A DNA stretch of 8,409 nucleotides from Mycobacterium sp. Its GTDB lineage: Bacteria > Actinomycetota > Actinomycetes > Mycobacteriales > Mycobacteriaceae. Under the pieces are notes generated by a model that saw only the letters and a program-made list of their open reading frames with translations, was not told where the DNA came from and searched no databases. Made by a program: the position numbers and the translations under genes. Below, piece after piece: positions 1 through 7,151 of the stretch; positions within the stretch are counted from its first letter, which is position 1; each line of letters starts with the position of its first letter. The stretch lies in the NCBI GenBank assembly GCA_019246375.1, contig JAFAQO010000375.1:1-8409 (forward strand), given 5' to 3'.

Positions 1-859
1 GTTGTTCACCGCGCACACCAACGCCGACTCCGCTTCACCCGGGGTGTCCGACGCGCTCGCTGAGACGCTCGGACTCACCATCGACACCGTCCTGGAGCCG
101 GCAACACCGCACCCTGATCTGGACAAGTGGATCATCTACGTGCCGCCGCAGGACGCCGAAGCCGTGCGGGCGGCCGTGTTCGCAGCCGGTGCCGGGCACA
201 TTGGCGACTATTCGCAGTGCAGCTGGAGCGTCACGGGCACCGGACAATTCCTGCCGCACGACGGCGCCTCGCCCAGCATCGGCCGTATCGGCACTCATCA
301 GCAGGTGATCGAGGACCGGGTGGAGGTTGTCGCGCCGGCAGCGGTACGGCCGCGGGTGCTCTCGGCGATGCGCGCCGCACACCCCTACGAAGAGCCGGCA
401 TTCGACATCGTCGAGCTGGCGACACCGCCCGCCGCTGTTGGCCTGGGCCGGATCGGTGCGCTGCCACAACCGGAGCCGCTGCGCGCCTTCGTCGCGCGGG
501 TGGGTGCGGCGCTACCTGCGACATCGTGGGGAGTGCGCGCTTGCGGCGATACCGACATGCCGGTGTCGCGCGTCGCCGTGTGCGGTGGGGCGGGGGACTC
601 GCTGCTGGACATCGTCGCCGCGACCGACGTGCAGGCCTACGTTACGGCCGACCTGCGACACCATCCGGCCGACGAGCATCGGCGGGCGTCCGACGTGGCG
701 CTGGTCGACGTCGCGCATTGGGCCAGTGAATTCCCTTGGTGCGCACAGGCGGCCGACGTGTTGGGCTCGGCATTCGGTGCGGCGCTGTCCGTCCGGGTGT
801 CCACCGTCCGCACCGATCCCTGGAACCTCGAGACCGACAGCCGGAGAAATCGTTTATGA
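1..859 (+). CDS. Nif3-like dinuclear metal-centre protein (3' part; 5' end outside window)
   Basis: The reading frame is open from the window edge and stops with TGA at 857-859, giving 285 visible residues. The apparent TTG start at base 2 is not a real start, because the sequence opens inside a conserved Nif3 segment ([10 protein letters not shown]), whose Asp (residue 9 of the fragment) is a metal ligand in the family. Roughly 95 N-terminal residues with the first His ligands should lie upstream, judging from about 380 residues in the M. tuberculosis relative Rv2230c. Residues ~42-140 fit the CutA1/YqfO-like domain inserted in longer Nif3 proteins, including the [11 protein letters not shown] motif. 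The C-terminal ligand motif is visible as DVAHWASEF (His239, Glu243). The family is widespread, and its proposed role as a GTP cyclohydrolase-type or metal-dependent hydrolase is not settled. It is first in a plus-strand operon with the zinc-ribbon gene 9 nt downstream. Family assignment is firm; function is not. Confidence 0.93.
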   Translation, partial: LFTAHTNADSASPGVSDALAETLGLTIDTVLEPATPHPDLDKWIIYVPPQDAEAVRAAVFAAGAGHIGDYSQCSWSVTGTGQFLPHDGASPSIGRIGTHQQVIEDRVEVVAPAAVRPRVLSAMRAAHPYEEPAFDIVELATPPAAVGLGRIGALPQPEPLRAFVARVGAALPATSWGVRACGDTDMPVSRVAVCGGAGDSLLDIVAATDVQAYVTADLRHHPADEHRRASDVALVDVAHWASEFPWCAQAADVLGSAFGAALSVRVSTVRTDPWNLETDSRRNRL

Positions 860-877
860 AAGCTAGTCATGAAAGCT
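856..877 (+). repeat. Duplicated start-codon segment (ATGAAAGCT twice, 13 bp apart)
   Basis: ATGAAAGCT occurs at 856-864 and again at 869-877. The second copy begins the zinc-ribbon gene. The first copy overlaps the Nif3 stop as ATGA and lies 9 nt after a GGAG Shine-Dalgarno-like element (843-846), but it is out of frame and opens only a 7-codon peptide (MKASHES) ending at TGA 877-879. This looks like a 13-bp micro-duplication of the translation start. Confidence 0.7.
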
Positions 878-1603
878 GAAGTGGCACAACAACGCTCGTT
901 GCTCGAGTTGGCAGAGCTCGACGCGGAAATGTCGCGCATCGCGCATAGGGCCAGCCACCTGCCGCAACGCCAGGACTGCGAGCGGGTCCAGGTCGACCAT
1001 ATCGCTGCCAATGACCGGCTGGCTACATTGCAGGTAGCCCTGGACGACTTGGACGCGCAGGTGTCGCGTTTCGAGTCCGAGATCGACGCAGTACGTCGGC
1101 GCGAGGAGCGGGACCGTTCGCTGCTGCAGTCGGTGTTGGACGCCAAGCAACTGTCTGAGCTGCAGCACGAGTTGGACACGCTGCAACGCCGCCAAACCAG
1201 CCTGGAGGATTCGCTGTTGGAGGTGATGGAGCGCCGCGAAGAACTGCAGGGCCAGCACACCGCTCAATTGGCGACGATCGACAAGTTGCAGACCGAGCTG
1301 GCGCGCGCCCAACAGGCTCTCAACGCCGCACTCGCCGAGATCGACCAGAGCCGCCATCAGCGCTTGTCACGGCGTGATGAGTTGACCGCAGGTCTGGATC
1401 CCGAGCTCGTCGCGCTCTATGAACGACAGCGCGCCAGGGGAGGTCCGGGCGCGGGGCCCTTGCAGGGCCGCCGGTGTGGTGCCTGCCGGATCGAGATCGA
1501 CCGCGGTGAGCTGGCACGGATCTCGGCGGCCGCCGACGACGACGTGCTGCGCTGCCCGGAATGTAGCGCAATACTTCTGCGCATCAAGGCTTTTGACCAG
1601 TGA
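869..1603 (+). CDS. Coiled-coil C4 zinc-ribbon protein (CT398/Rv2229c-like)
   Basis: This 244-residue protein has a long heptad-rich helical hairpin at about residues 5-175, full of Leu, Glu, Arg and Gln. A C-terminal C4 zinc ribbon follows, with CGAC at Cys203/Cys206 and CPEC at Cys229/Cys232. The architecture and sequence match the mycobacterial Rv2229c family, related to chlamydial CT398 and Helicobacter HP0958. Relatives in other bacteria bind RNA or act as chaperones for RpoN or flagellar factors; the role in mycobacteria is not established. It should be cytoplasmic, as no signal peptide or membrane segment is visible. The ATG at 869 is chosen because the MKAEVAQQRSLLELAELD start matches the family. 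It follows the Nif3 stop by 9 nt, and its stop overlaps the next start by 4 nt, so translation is probably coupled. An out-of-frame copy of its start lies 13 bp upstream. Confidence 0.93.
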   Translation: MKAEVAQQRSLLELAELDAEMSRIAHRASHLPQRQDCERVQVDHIAANDRLATLQVALDDLDAQVSRFESEIDAVRRREERDRSLLQSVLDAKQLSELQHELDTLQRRQTSLEDSLLEVMERREELQGQHTAQLATIDKLQTELARAQQALNAALAEIDQSRHQRLSRRDELTAGLDPELVALYERQRARGGPGAGPLQGRRCGACRIEIDRGELARISAAADDDVLRCPECSAILLRIKAFDQ

Positions 1604-2706
1604 AGGTCATTGTCGAAGCGGATGGCGGGTCACGCGGCAATCCCGGACCCGCGGGCTTCGGATCTGTGGTGTGGACGGCGGATCACGCGACGGTGCTGGC
1701 CGAGACCAAGCAGGCGATCGGCCGGGCCACTAACAACGTCGCCGAATACCGCGGGCTGATCGCGGGTTTGGAAGAAGCCGCGGAATTGGGCGCCACCGAG
1801 GTCGCGGCATCGATGGATTCCAAGCTAGTGGTCGAACAGATGTCGGGGCGGTGGAAGGTCAAGCATCCCGACCTCGCAGCACTGAATGCCCAAGCACGCG
1901 TGCTCGCGTCAAGGTTCGACACGATCAGCTACACCTGGGTTCCGCGGGAGCAGAACTCGCACGCCGATCGGTTGGCCAACGAGGCGATGGATGCTGCGGC
2001 CGAGGCGGACCAGGCCGCGCAGCCGGTCGTCGAGTCACCCAAGACCGTCCAGGCCGGCGAGACCCGGGGTGCGCCGGGATGGACCGGTGCGCGCGGCGCG
2101 CCCACCCGGCTGCTGCTGTTGCGTCACGGGCAGACCGACCTGTCGGTGCAACGCCGCTATTCGGGGCGCGGCAACCCCGCGTTGACCGAGTTGGGCTGGC
2201 GGCAGGCGGACGCGGCGGCGCGGTATCTGGCACAGCGCGGCGGAATTGCCGCCGTGGTCGCTTCGCCGTTGCAGCGCTGCTACGACACCGCGGCGACGGC
2301 CGCCAAGGCGCTGGGACTGGACGTGACCGTCGACGGCGACCTGATCGAGACCGATTTCGGCAGGTGGGAGGGCCTGACATTCGGTGAGGCCAGCGAACGC
2401 GACCCGGAGCTGCATCGACGCTGGCTGCGTGACACCAGTACCACGCCGCCGGACGGTGAGAGCTTCGATAGCGTGCACCGCCGAGTCCGTCGTGCCCGCG
2501 ACCGGATCATCGCCGAGCATGGCGCCGCGACGGTGCTGGTGGTGTCGCATGTGACCCCGATCAAGATGCTGCTGCGGATCGCGCTGGATGCCGGGCCCGG
2601 CATCCTGTACCGGCTGCATCTCGACCTGGCGTCATTGAGCATCGCCGAGTTTTACCCCGACGGGGCGTCGTCGGTGCGGTTGGTGAACCAGACGGATTAT
2701 TTATAA
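1600..2706 (+). CDS. rnhC: Bifunctional RNase HI / CobC-like acid phosphatase
   Basis: This 368-residue fusion protein has two enzymatic domains. Residues 1-~132 form an RNase HI domain that cuts RNA in RNA:DNA hybrids. The acidic catalytic set is visible: Asp8 (EADGGSRGNPG), Glu49 (NNVAEYRG), Asp73 (MDSKLV) and Asp123 (HADRLAN). A low-complexity Ala/Glu/Gly linker spans ~133-166. Residues ~168-368 form a histidine-phosphatase domain with the phospho-acceptor motif LRHGQT (His176), SPLQR (Arg226), a Glu at 250 and the second catalytic His in VVSHVTP (His317). The M. tuberculosis relative Rv2228c and M. smegmatis RnhC are reported to have RNase H and alpha-ribazole-phosphatase (CobC) or acid-phosphatase activity. 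The GTG start at 1600 overlaps the preceding TGA (GTGA), so translation is coupled. All key residues of both domains are present, so both activities are expected. It ends convergently with the P450 gene. Confidence 0.95.
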   Translation: MKVIVEADGGSRGNPGPAGFGSVVWTADHATVLAETKQAIGRATNNVAEYRGLIAGLEEAAELGATEVAASMDSKLVVEQMSGRWKVKHPDLAALNAQARVLASRFDTISYTWVPREQNSHADRLANEAMDAAAEADQAAQPVVESPKTVQAGETRGAPGWTGARGAPTRLLLLRHGQTDLSVQRRYSGRGNPALTELGWRQADAAARYLAQRGGIAAVVASPLQRCYDTAATAAKALGLDVTVDGDLIETDFGRWEGLTFGEASERDPELHRRWLRDTSTTPPDGESFDSVHRRVRRARDRIIAEHGAATVLVVSHVTPIKMLLRIALDAGPGILYRLHLDLASLSIAEFYPDGASSVRLVNQTDYL

Positions 2707-2708
2707 AT

Positions 2709-2735
2709 TCGGTCGGATGCGGCTGACTCGACCGG
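2709..2735. terminator. Weak stem-loop just after rnhC
   Basis: CGGTCG (2710-2715) can pair with CGACCG (2729-2734) around a 13-nt loop, extended by one T-G wobble pair. It lies 3-8 bases after the rnhC stop. No T-run follows, so it would be at best the U-tract-poor type of terminator common in mycobacteria. The stem is short and could arise by chance at this GC content. Confidence 0.3.
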
Positions 2736-2768
2736 CCGCGCCGCGGGAGAGCGGATCGCGCAAGGCGT

Positions 2769-2817
2769 GGCGCTGAAAATACGCGGCGGCCTTGAGTATT
2801 CGCCTTCGTTGAGCGCC
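2769..2817. terminator. Candidate bidirectional terminator between convergent genes
   Basis: An outer stem GGCGCT (2769-2774) / AGCGCC (2812-2817) encloses an inner stem AATAC (2778-2782) / GTATT (2796-2800). The structure sits in the 121-bp gap between the ends of rnhC and the P450 gene, where a terminator for either strand is expected. The loops are large and asymmetric and there is no U-tract. Nothing else recognisable lies in the gap. Confidence 0.3.
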
Positions 2818-2827
2818 GGCTCACCGC

Positions 2828-4168
2828 TTAACGAGGCGTGAACTCGACCGGCAGGCTCGCCGGCGCGCGGAACGCCAAGCCGACGACACTCGGTGGCGGT
2901 TCACTCGGGTCCAGCCGCAGATCCGGCACTCGGTCGAGCAGCGCGTTCATCGCGACCGTCGACTCCATCCGGGCCAGGTGCATGCCCAGGCACAGGTGCG
3001 GCCCGCCGCCGAACGTCAGGTGGGCGATGTTCGCACGAGCCGGATCGAAGCGGTCCGGGTCCGGGTAGCGCTTGGGGTCGCGGTTGGCGGCGGCGACGCT
3101 GACGGCGACGTTGGTTCCCGCCGGGATCGCGACACCGCCCAGTTCGCAGCCCCGGGCCGCCACCCGCATCACGGTGGTGATCGGCGGCTCCCAGCGCAAC
3201 GCCTCCTCGATGGCGCCGCGGACCAGGCCGCGGTCGGCCCGCACCGCGTCCCACAACGTCGCAGTGGCGCCGCTCCTCCTTATCGCTTCGCTCTGCATCG
3301 TCGCCGGCGCGGATGCAGTGGCGCCGCTCCTCCTCATCGCTTCGTCCCCAGCTTCGCGGGGGCCCCGCTGCATCGTCGCCGGCGCGGGCTGGCTGAGCAG
3401 GGCGACCAGCAGGTTGCCCGACGCGCGGTACGTCGTCTCCACCCCGGCGGGCAGGATCAGCAGCAGGAACGCGAAGATCTCGTCGTCGGTCAGCCGCGCG
3501 CCGTCGATCTCCGACTCCGCCAGCGTGCTGATCAGATCGTCATGGGGGTGACGCCGCCGCTCGGCGAGGATTTCCCCGAAGTACGTCTTCAACGCCGCCG
3601 ACGCGGCGATGCCGCAATCCCAGTCGTAAACGACGTTGAGCAGCTCGATCGACAGCCGCTGAAAGCGCAGGTAGTCGCGGCGCGGCAAGCCCATCATGCG
3701 AGCGATGACCTGGACCGGGAACGCGAACGTGAACTCGCGGGCCAGTTCGGCGCGCCCGCGGCCAGCGAACCCGTCGATGAGCTCATGGACGACCACTTCC
3801 ACCAGCTGACTGCGCCATCGCTCCAGCAGCGCCGACCGAAACGACGGGGACACCAGGGCCCGGCTGGCCCGATGCTCGGCTCCCTCGAGTTCGAGCAGGG
3901 TGCGGCCCATGACGGTGCCCATGATCCGCTCGTAGATCGACGAGGAAAAGTTCTCGGGATGCGTGAGGACCGTCTGGCACTCGTCGTACCCCAGCACCGT
4001 TACCCCGGCGACCCCGAGATTCTGGCTGGCGGTCTCGGCGAACGGGTTGCCGACCATCACCCGATGCTTCGCGCGGGCTTCGTGCAGACGTTCGTGCACG
4101 TTCTCGACCTGCATGAGCAGTCCGCCCTGCAGCTCGTCCGGGTCAAACTCGTGCAGCTGGTCGGTCAT
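2828..4168 (-). CDS. Cytochrome P450 with an in-frame repeat insertion
   Basis: This heme-thiolate monooxygenase has 446 residues from ATG 4168 to TAA 2828-2830. Visible landmarks are the C-helix EHRASR (98-103), the I-helix oxygen-binding motif AGVETT (241-246), the K-helix ExxR (Glu322-Arg325), PDRFDP (371-376) and the heme loop FGGGPHLCLG with the axial thiolate Cys393. It should be soluble and depend on a separate ferredoxin/reductase, neither of which is encoded nearby. Residues ~262-304 (rich in APATMQ and RRSGAT) are foreign to the fold. They come from a DNA repeat, and removing them restores the usual length of ~403. They fall between the I and K helices, after NLLVALLSQP, away from all catalytic motifs, so the enzyme may still work. 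The ATG at 4168 overlaps the upstream stop as ATGA, which argues against the in-frame ATG 14 codons earlier (4210). The substrate and CYP family number are not readable. It is third in the minus-strand operon. Confidence 0.95.
   Translation of the reverse strand: MTDQLHEFDPDELQGGLLMQVENVHERLHEARAKHRVMVGNPFAETASQNLGVAGVTVLGYDECQTVLTHPENFSSSIYERIMGTVMGRTLLELEGAEHRASRALVSPSFRSALLERWRSQLVEVVVHELIDGFAGRGRAELAREFTFAFPVQVIARMMGLPRRDYLRFQRLSIELLNVVYDWDCGIAASAALKTYFGEILAERRRHPHDDLISTLAESEIDGARLTDDEIFAFLLLILPAGVETTYRASGNLLVALLSQPAPATMQRGPREAGDEAMRRSGATASAPATMQSEAIRRSGATATLWDAVRADRGLVRGAIEEALRWEPPITTVMRVAARGCELGGVAIPAGTNVAVSVAAANRDPKRYPDPDRFDPARANIAHLTFGGGPHLCLGMHLARMESTVAMNALLDRVPDLRLDPSEPPPSVVGLAFRAPASLPVEFTPR
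3261..3387. repeat. Two-copy short interspersed repeat inserted in the P450 gene
   Basis: Copy 1 spans 3261-3312 and copy 2 spans 3315-3387, separated by AT. Both begin with the same 20 bases (GCAGTGGCGCCGCTCCTCCT), continue with one mismatch and ATCGCTTCG, and end with the same 19 bases (TGCATCGTCGCCGGCGCGG at 3294-3312 and 3369-3387). Copy 2 carries 21 extra bases (within 3345-3368) containing a CCCC...GGGG palindrome. Each copy has 6-bp complementary ends, GCGCCG and CGGCGC (3267-3272 with 3305-3310; 3321-3326 with 3380-3385). In the P450 frame the copies read APATMQ...EAMRRSGATA and APATMQSEAIRRSGATA. The block is a multiple of three and keeps the frame open. Only two copies occur in this window, so it is not a CRISPR. 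It may belong to a dispersed mycobacterial repeat family, which I cannot verify. Confidence 0.85.
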
Positions 4169-5970
4169 GTCCAACTCGTCGCGCGATTGCCCGGCTTCTC
4201 CTCCGGCCATCCCGGCCCGCGTCGTCGCCGGGTGGCGCGCGCGCCGGCGGGCACGGTTTCGGTGTCACGCCCGGATCGCAGCACGGTGCCTGGCAGGGCG
4301 CCGGTGGGCTCCCCGTCGCGGCACACCTCGACGCCGCCGACCAGCACCGAGCTGATTCCGCGGGCATCGGCGACCAATCGGGGAGCTCCGGCGGGCAGGT
4401 CGTAGCGGGTGCGCTCGGGTCCATGGTCGACGGTCGCCGGGTCGAACAGCACCAGGTCGGCATGCCAGCCCGGCGCGATGCGGCCGCGATGCTTCAGCCC
4501 ATAGAGCCGGGCCGGCACGTCGGTGATCAACCGCACGGCCTCCTCGAGAGTCACCACCTGGTACTCGCGGACGCCGTGGCCGAGCAGTGACGTCGTGTAG
4601 ATGGCACCGCACATCATGTCCAGGTGGGCGCCGGCGTCCGAGCCGCCGATCACCGCGTCCGGGTGGCGCCACACCTCGGCGCGCACCCGCCAGTCGGCGG
4701 AGTCGTCACCGGTCGACGGCGGCGTCAGCCCGGTGCGCAACTCGTCGGCGATCACGACGTCTAGCAGCGTGTCGAACGGTTCGCCGCCCCGGGCGGCCGC
4801 GACCTCGCCGACGGAACACCCTGTGGCCCCGGCGTTTTCCGGAGCGAACGTTTCTACGATGACTAGCCGCTCCCAATGCGAGAGCCCACGCAGGATGCCA
4901 GCCTCCTTTGAATGGGCGCCCTCGTTGAGGCGGCGGCGTACCGCTGGATCGGCGAGCGCGGCCAACCGCTGCGGCACCGGCAGGTGCATGGTGTCGCGCC
5001 AGCCCGGCAGCCCGTCGAGCACAAAGCCGCTGAAGAATGACAGTCGGATCTTCATGGCATGGGGCAAGGTGAGTGCGACCACCCGGCCGCCGCGTTCGGC
5101 GGCGACCTCCGAGGTCCGCAACTGCCGTTGGTGACCGACCGGGTTGGCCGCCGAAACAGCCAGCACGTTCCAGTTCAGCGGCCGGTCGGCGGCCCGCGAC
5201 ATGTTGGTGAGCAGCGCGGTGTCGTCGTCGCTGAAACCCGATAGGCAGCCGGGAATGATCGCCTCCAGCGTGGTGCCTGGGTGCGGCCGTACACCGGCCG
5301 CCAGCGCCAAAAGCTCCTCGCTCGACGCGCTGCGCGATGGTACCGGCTGGCCGGCCCCGTCGTTGTGGGTATGCGACTGCGACGTCGACAGACCCAGCGC
5401 ACCGTCGGCCAGCGCGTCATGCAGCAACGCGACCATCCGCTCGGTCTGCTCCTCGGTGGCCTCTGTGCCGACCGCGTCGTCGCCCATCGCAGCCAGCCGA
5501 AGCGCCGAATGGCCTACCAGGAAACCGGCGTTGACGGCGACGCGGCCGTCGAACCGCTGCAGCCAGTCCCCGAAAGACGACCATTGCCAGTCCAGCCCGG
5601 CCCGCAGCGCGTCCAGCGGCATGCCCTCGACCCGGGCCAGCATTCGGGTGAGGTAGTCCTGATGGTCGGTTGCGGCGGGCGCGAGGGTGAATCCGCAATT
5701 GCCGCCGAAGACCGTGGTGACGCCGTGCTGCAGCGACGGACTCGCGGTCGGGTCCCAGAACAGCTGCGCGTCGTAGTGCGTGTGTAGGTCGACAAAGCCC
5801 GGCGCCAGCACTTGCCCGGCCGCATTGACTGTGCGGGCCGCCGAGTCGTCCACGTCTCCTTTTGGGCCCACCGCGGCGATGCGGCCGTCTTTGATCCCGA
5901 CATCGCCGCGGCGGGCGGGGGTACCGGTGCCGTCGATGATCTCGGCGTCGCGGATCAGCAGGTCGAGCAC
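4165..5970 (-). CDS. D-aminoacylase-like amidohydrolase (amidohydrolase_3 type)
   Basis: This 601-residue protein starts at GTG 5970 and stops with TGA at 4165-4167. It belongs to the metal-dependent amidohydrolase superfamily, nearest to N-acyl-D-amino-acid deacylases. It has the N-terminal beta-sandwich strands (LLIRDAEIIDGTG), the metal motif DLHTHYDAQ (His63, His65), GGNCGFTLAP (Cys92) and GGSDAGAHLD (Asp445), and a C-terminal sandwich ending near GVEVCRDGEPTG. The ligand motifs usually seen mid-barrel in classical D-aminoacylases (THxR and SHxK) are not evident. That region instead reads GTTLEAIIPG and RPLNWNVLAV, so the metal site and substrate may differ. The last ~27 residues form an Arg/Pro/Gly-rich tail that looks unstructured. 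I prefer the GTG at 5970, where homology begins (VLDLLIRDAEII), over the in-frame upstream ATG at 6099, which would overlap the previous gene by 145 bp. With the GTG the overlap is 16 bp. Hydrolysis of an N-acyl or amide bond is inferred; the substrate is unknown. Confidence 0.9.
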   Translation of the reverse strand: MLDLLIRDAEIIDGTGTPARRGDVGIKDGRIAAVGPKGDVDDSAARTVNAAGQVLAPGFVDLHTHYDAQLFWDPTASPSLQHGVTTVFGGNCGFTLAPAATDHQDYLTRMLARVEGMPLDALRAGLDWQWSSFGDWLQRFDGRVAVNAGFLVGHSALRLAAMGDDAVGTEATEEQTERMVALLHDALADGALGLSTSQSHTHNDGAGQPVPSRSASSEELLALAAGVRPHPGTTLEAIIPGCLSGFSDDDTALLTNMSRAADRPLNWNVLAVSAANPVGHQRQLRTSEVAAERGGRVVALTLPHAMKIRLSFFSGFVLDGLPGWRDTMHLPVPQRLAALADPAVRRRLNEGAHSKEAGILRGLSHWERLVIVETFAPENAGATGCSVGEVAAARGGEPFDTLLDVVIADELRTGLTPPSTGDDSADWRVRAEVWRHPDAVIGGSDAGAHLDMMCGAIYTTSLLGHGVREYQVVTLEEAVRLITDVPARLYGLKHRGRIAPGWHADLVLFDPATVDHGPERTRYDLPAGAPRLVADARGISSVLVGGVEVCRDGEPTGALPGTVLRSGRDTETVPAGARATRRRRGPGWPEEKPGNRATSWT

Positions 5971-7151
5971 TGCAACCAGCCGTCGTCGGGCAGCGGGTGG
6001 TGGAACAGATCGGCGGCGTTGCGGTGCGTGATGCGGGCGGCCTCGTGCGGCGGCAGTCCAGCGACGTTGCGGTCCACCACCTGCTGGGTGTCCGGCCAAG
6101 TCGAGTCGGCATGCGGATAGTCGCTCTCAACCAAGATGTGGTCGGCTCCGACTACCTCGAGGGCGCCGAACGAATGCGGGTCGTCGATGGAGCAGAACCA
6201 GAAGTTGCGCCGCAGCACTTCACTGGGCAGCAAGTCGCTCTTCCAGGAGCCGCCTTCTCGTCCGGACGCGGAGTGGGCCAGCACGTAGTCGGCGCGGTCG
6301 GCGAGCATGGCGGCCCAGCCCAGGCCGCCTTCGGCCAGTGTGACGCTCAGCTGCGGGAACCGCACCGGGATGCCTGACCACAGCATGTCGGCGCAGGCGA
6401 CCAGGCCGTTCACCGGGAACAGGGTAGTGATGGTTTCGAAGGGGGTGTCGGGCGCCGGTATCGGCGCCCACTGGGCCGAGCCGGTGTGCAGGCACACGAC
6501 GGTGCCGGTCTCTTCGCAGGCGGCGAAGAACGGGTCCCAGACCCCGGTGTGCAAGCTCGGCAGCCCGCACTGGGCGGGCAGCTCGGGGAAGCTGACCGCC
6601 TTGAACCCGCGTTCGGCATTGCGGCGTACTTCGTCGGCCGCCAGCTGTGGGTCGGCCAGCCACGGCAGCTGCAGCGGGATGATGCGCTCCGGATAGCTGC
6701 CGGCCCACACGTCGAGATGCCAGTCGTTCCAGGCCCGCAGCACCGCCAGCCCGAGTTCCGCATCCTTGCTTTTCCAGAACACGGTGCCGGAGAACCCGGC
6801 GATCAGCGAAGGGAAGTTCAGCGACGCCCAAATGCCCGCGAGGTCCATGTCCGCGATACGGGCGTCGATGTCCCAGCAACCGCGACGCATCTCGTCGAAT
6901 CGGGCCGGCTCCATGCTCCATTCCGCGGGCGGTCGGCCGACGACGGCGTTGAGGCCGATGTTGGGGTACTCACAGTTCTCATAGCGCCACACCTGGCGAC
7001 CGTCGTCGCCTTCGACGATCCTGGGCGCCCGCTCGGCCAACGCGGCGGGAAGCCGTCCGTCGAACATGTCGGGCGGCTCGATCACGTGGTCGTCGACCGA
7101 AATCAGGACGTGCCGCCGCGCGCGGGGTGCCGGGTCCGGCAGCAGCGCCAT
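5955..7151 (-). CDS. Amidohydrolase_2 family TIM-barrel metal-dependent hydrolase
   Basis: This 398-residue protein runs from ATG 7151 to TGA 5955-5957. The family resembles ACMSD-type decarboxylases and hydrolases. The N-terminal signature SVDDHVIEPPDMF carries the metal-binding Asp-x-His (Asp20, His22). Further family features are VVCLHTGS (His222), LAEGGLGW (Glu274) and the late metal Asp in ESDYPHADSTWP (Asp344). Members hydrolyse or decarboxylate ring-derived acids and similar compounds, and many paralogues in mycobacteria have no known substrate. No signal peptide is seen, so it should be cytoplasmic. It is the first gene of a three-gene operon with the D-aminoacylase-like protein and the P450, overlapping the former by 16 bp. 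A promoter-like sequence directly precedes its ATG and no Shine-Dalgarno is obvious, which fits a leaderless mRNA. Confidence 0.93.
   Translation of the reverse strand: MALLPDPAPRARRHVLISVDDHVIEPPDMFDGRLPAALAERAPRIVEGDDGRQVWRYENCEYPNIGLNAVVGRPPAEWSMEPARFDEMRRGCWDIDARIADMDLAGIWASLNFPSLIAGFSGTVFWKSKDAELGLAVLRAWNDWHLDVWAGSYPERIIPLQLPWLADPQLAADEVRRNAERGFKAVSFPELPAQCGLPSLHTGVWDPFFAACEETGTVVCLHTGSAQWAPIPAPDTPFETITTLFPVNGLVACADMLWSGIPVRFPQLSVTLAEGGLGWAAMLADRADYVLAHSASGREGGSWKSDLLPSEVLRRNFWFCSIDDPHSFGALEVVGADHILVESDYPHADSTWPDTQQVVDRNVAGLPPHEAARITHRNAADLFHHPLPDDGWLQCSTC

Noticed and set aside
637..1357. Long minus-strand open frames opposite the zinc-ribbon gene
   Set aside because: They are antisense to a well-supported coiled-coil/C4 zinc-ribbon gene, and their Ser/Arg- or Leu/Gln-rich translations mirror its Glu/Leu/Gln codons.
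2707..2827. RNase P RNA or another structured RNA after rnhC
   Set aside because: The gap is only 121 bp and I saw no conserved RNase P core motif such as GAGGAAAGTC. Only weak stem-loops are present.
3261..3387. CRISPR array
   Set aside because: There are only two copies with a 2-bp separation, no spacers, and the block is translated as part of a P450. No cas genes are nearby.
4169..4210. ATG at 4210 as the P450 start
   Set aside because: It would overlap the upstream gene by 46 bp. ATG 4168 makes an ATGA overlap typical of coupled genes.
2978..4405. 475-codon open frame on the plus strand
   Set aside because: It is antisense to the P450 gene and runs past its start. Its translation is Arg/Gln/His-rich with no recognisable motif, while the opposite strand has all P450 signatures. 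It is a shadow of GC-rich codon usage.
5971..6099. Upstream in-frame ATG extension of the D-aminoacylase-like gene
   Set aside because: The extra 43 residues are Arg/Pro/His-rich, lie wholly inside the upstream gene and precede the first family strand. GTG 5970 gives the normal start.
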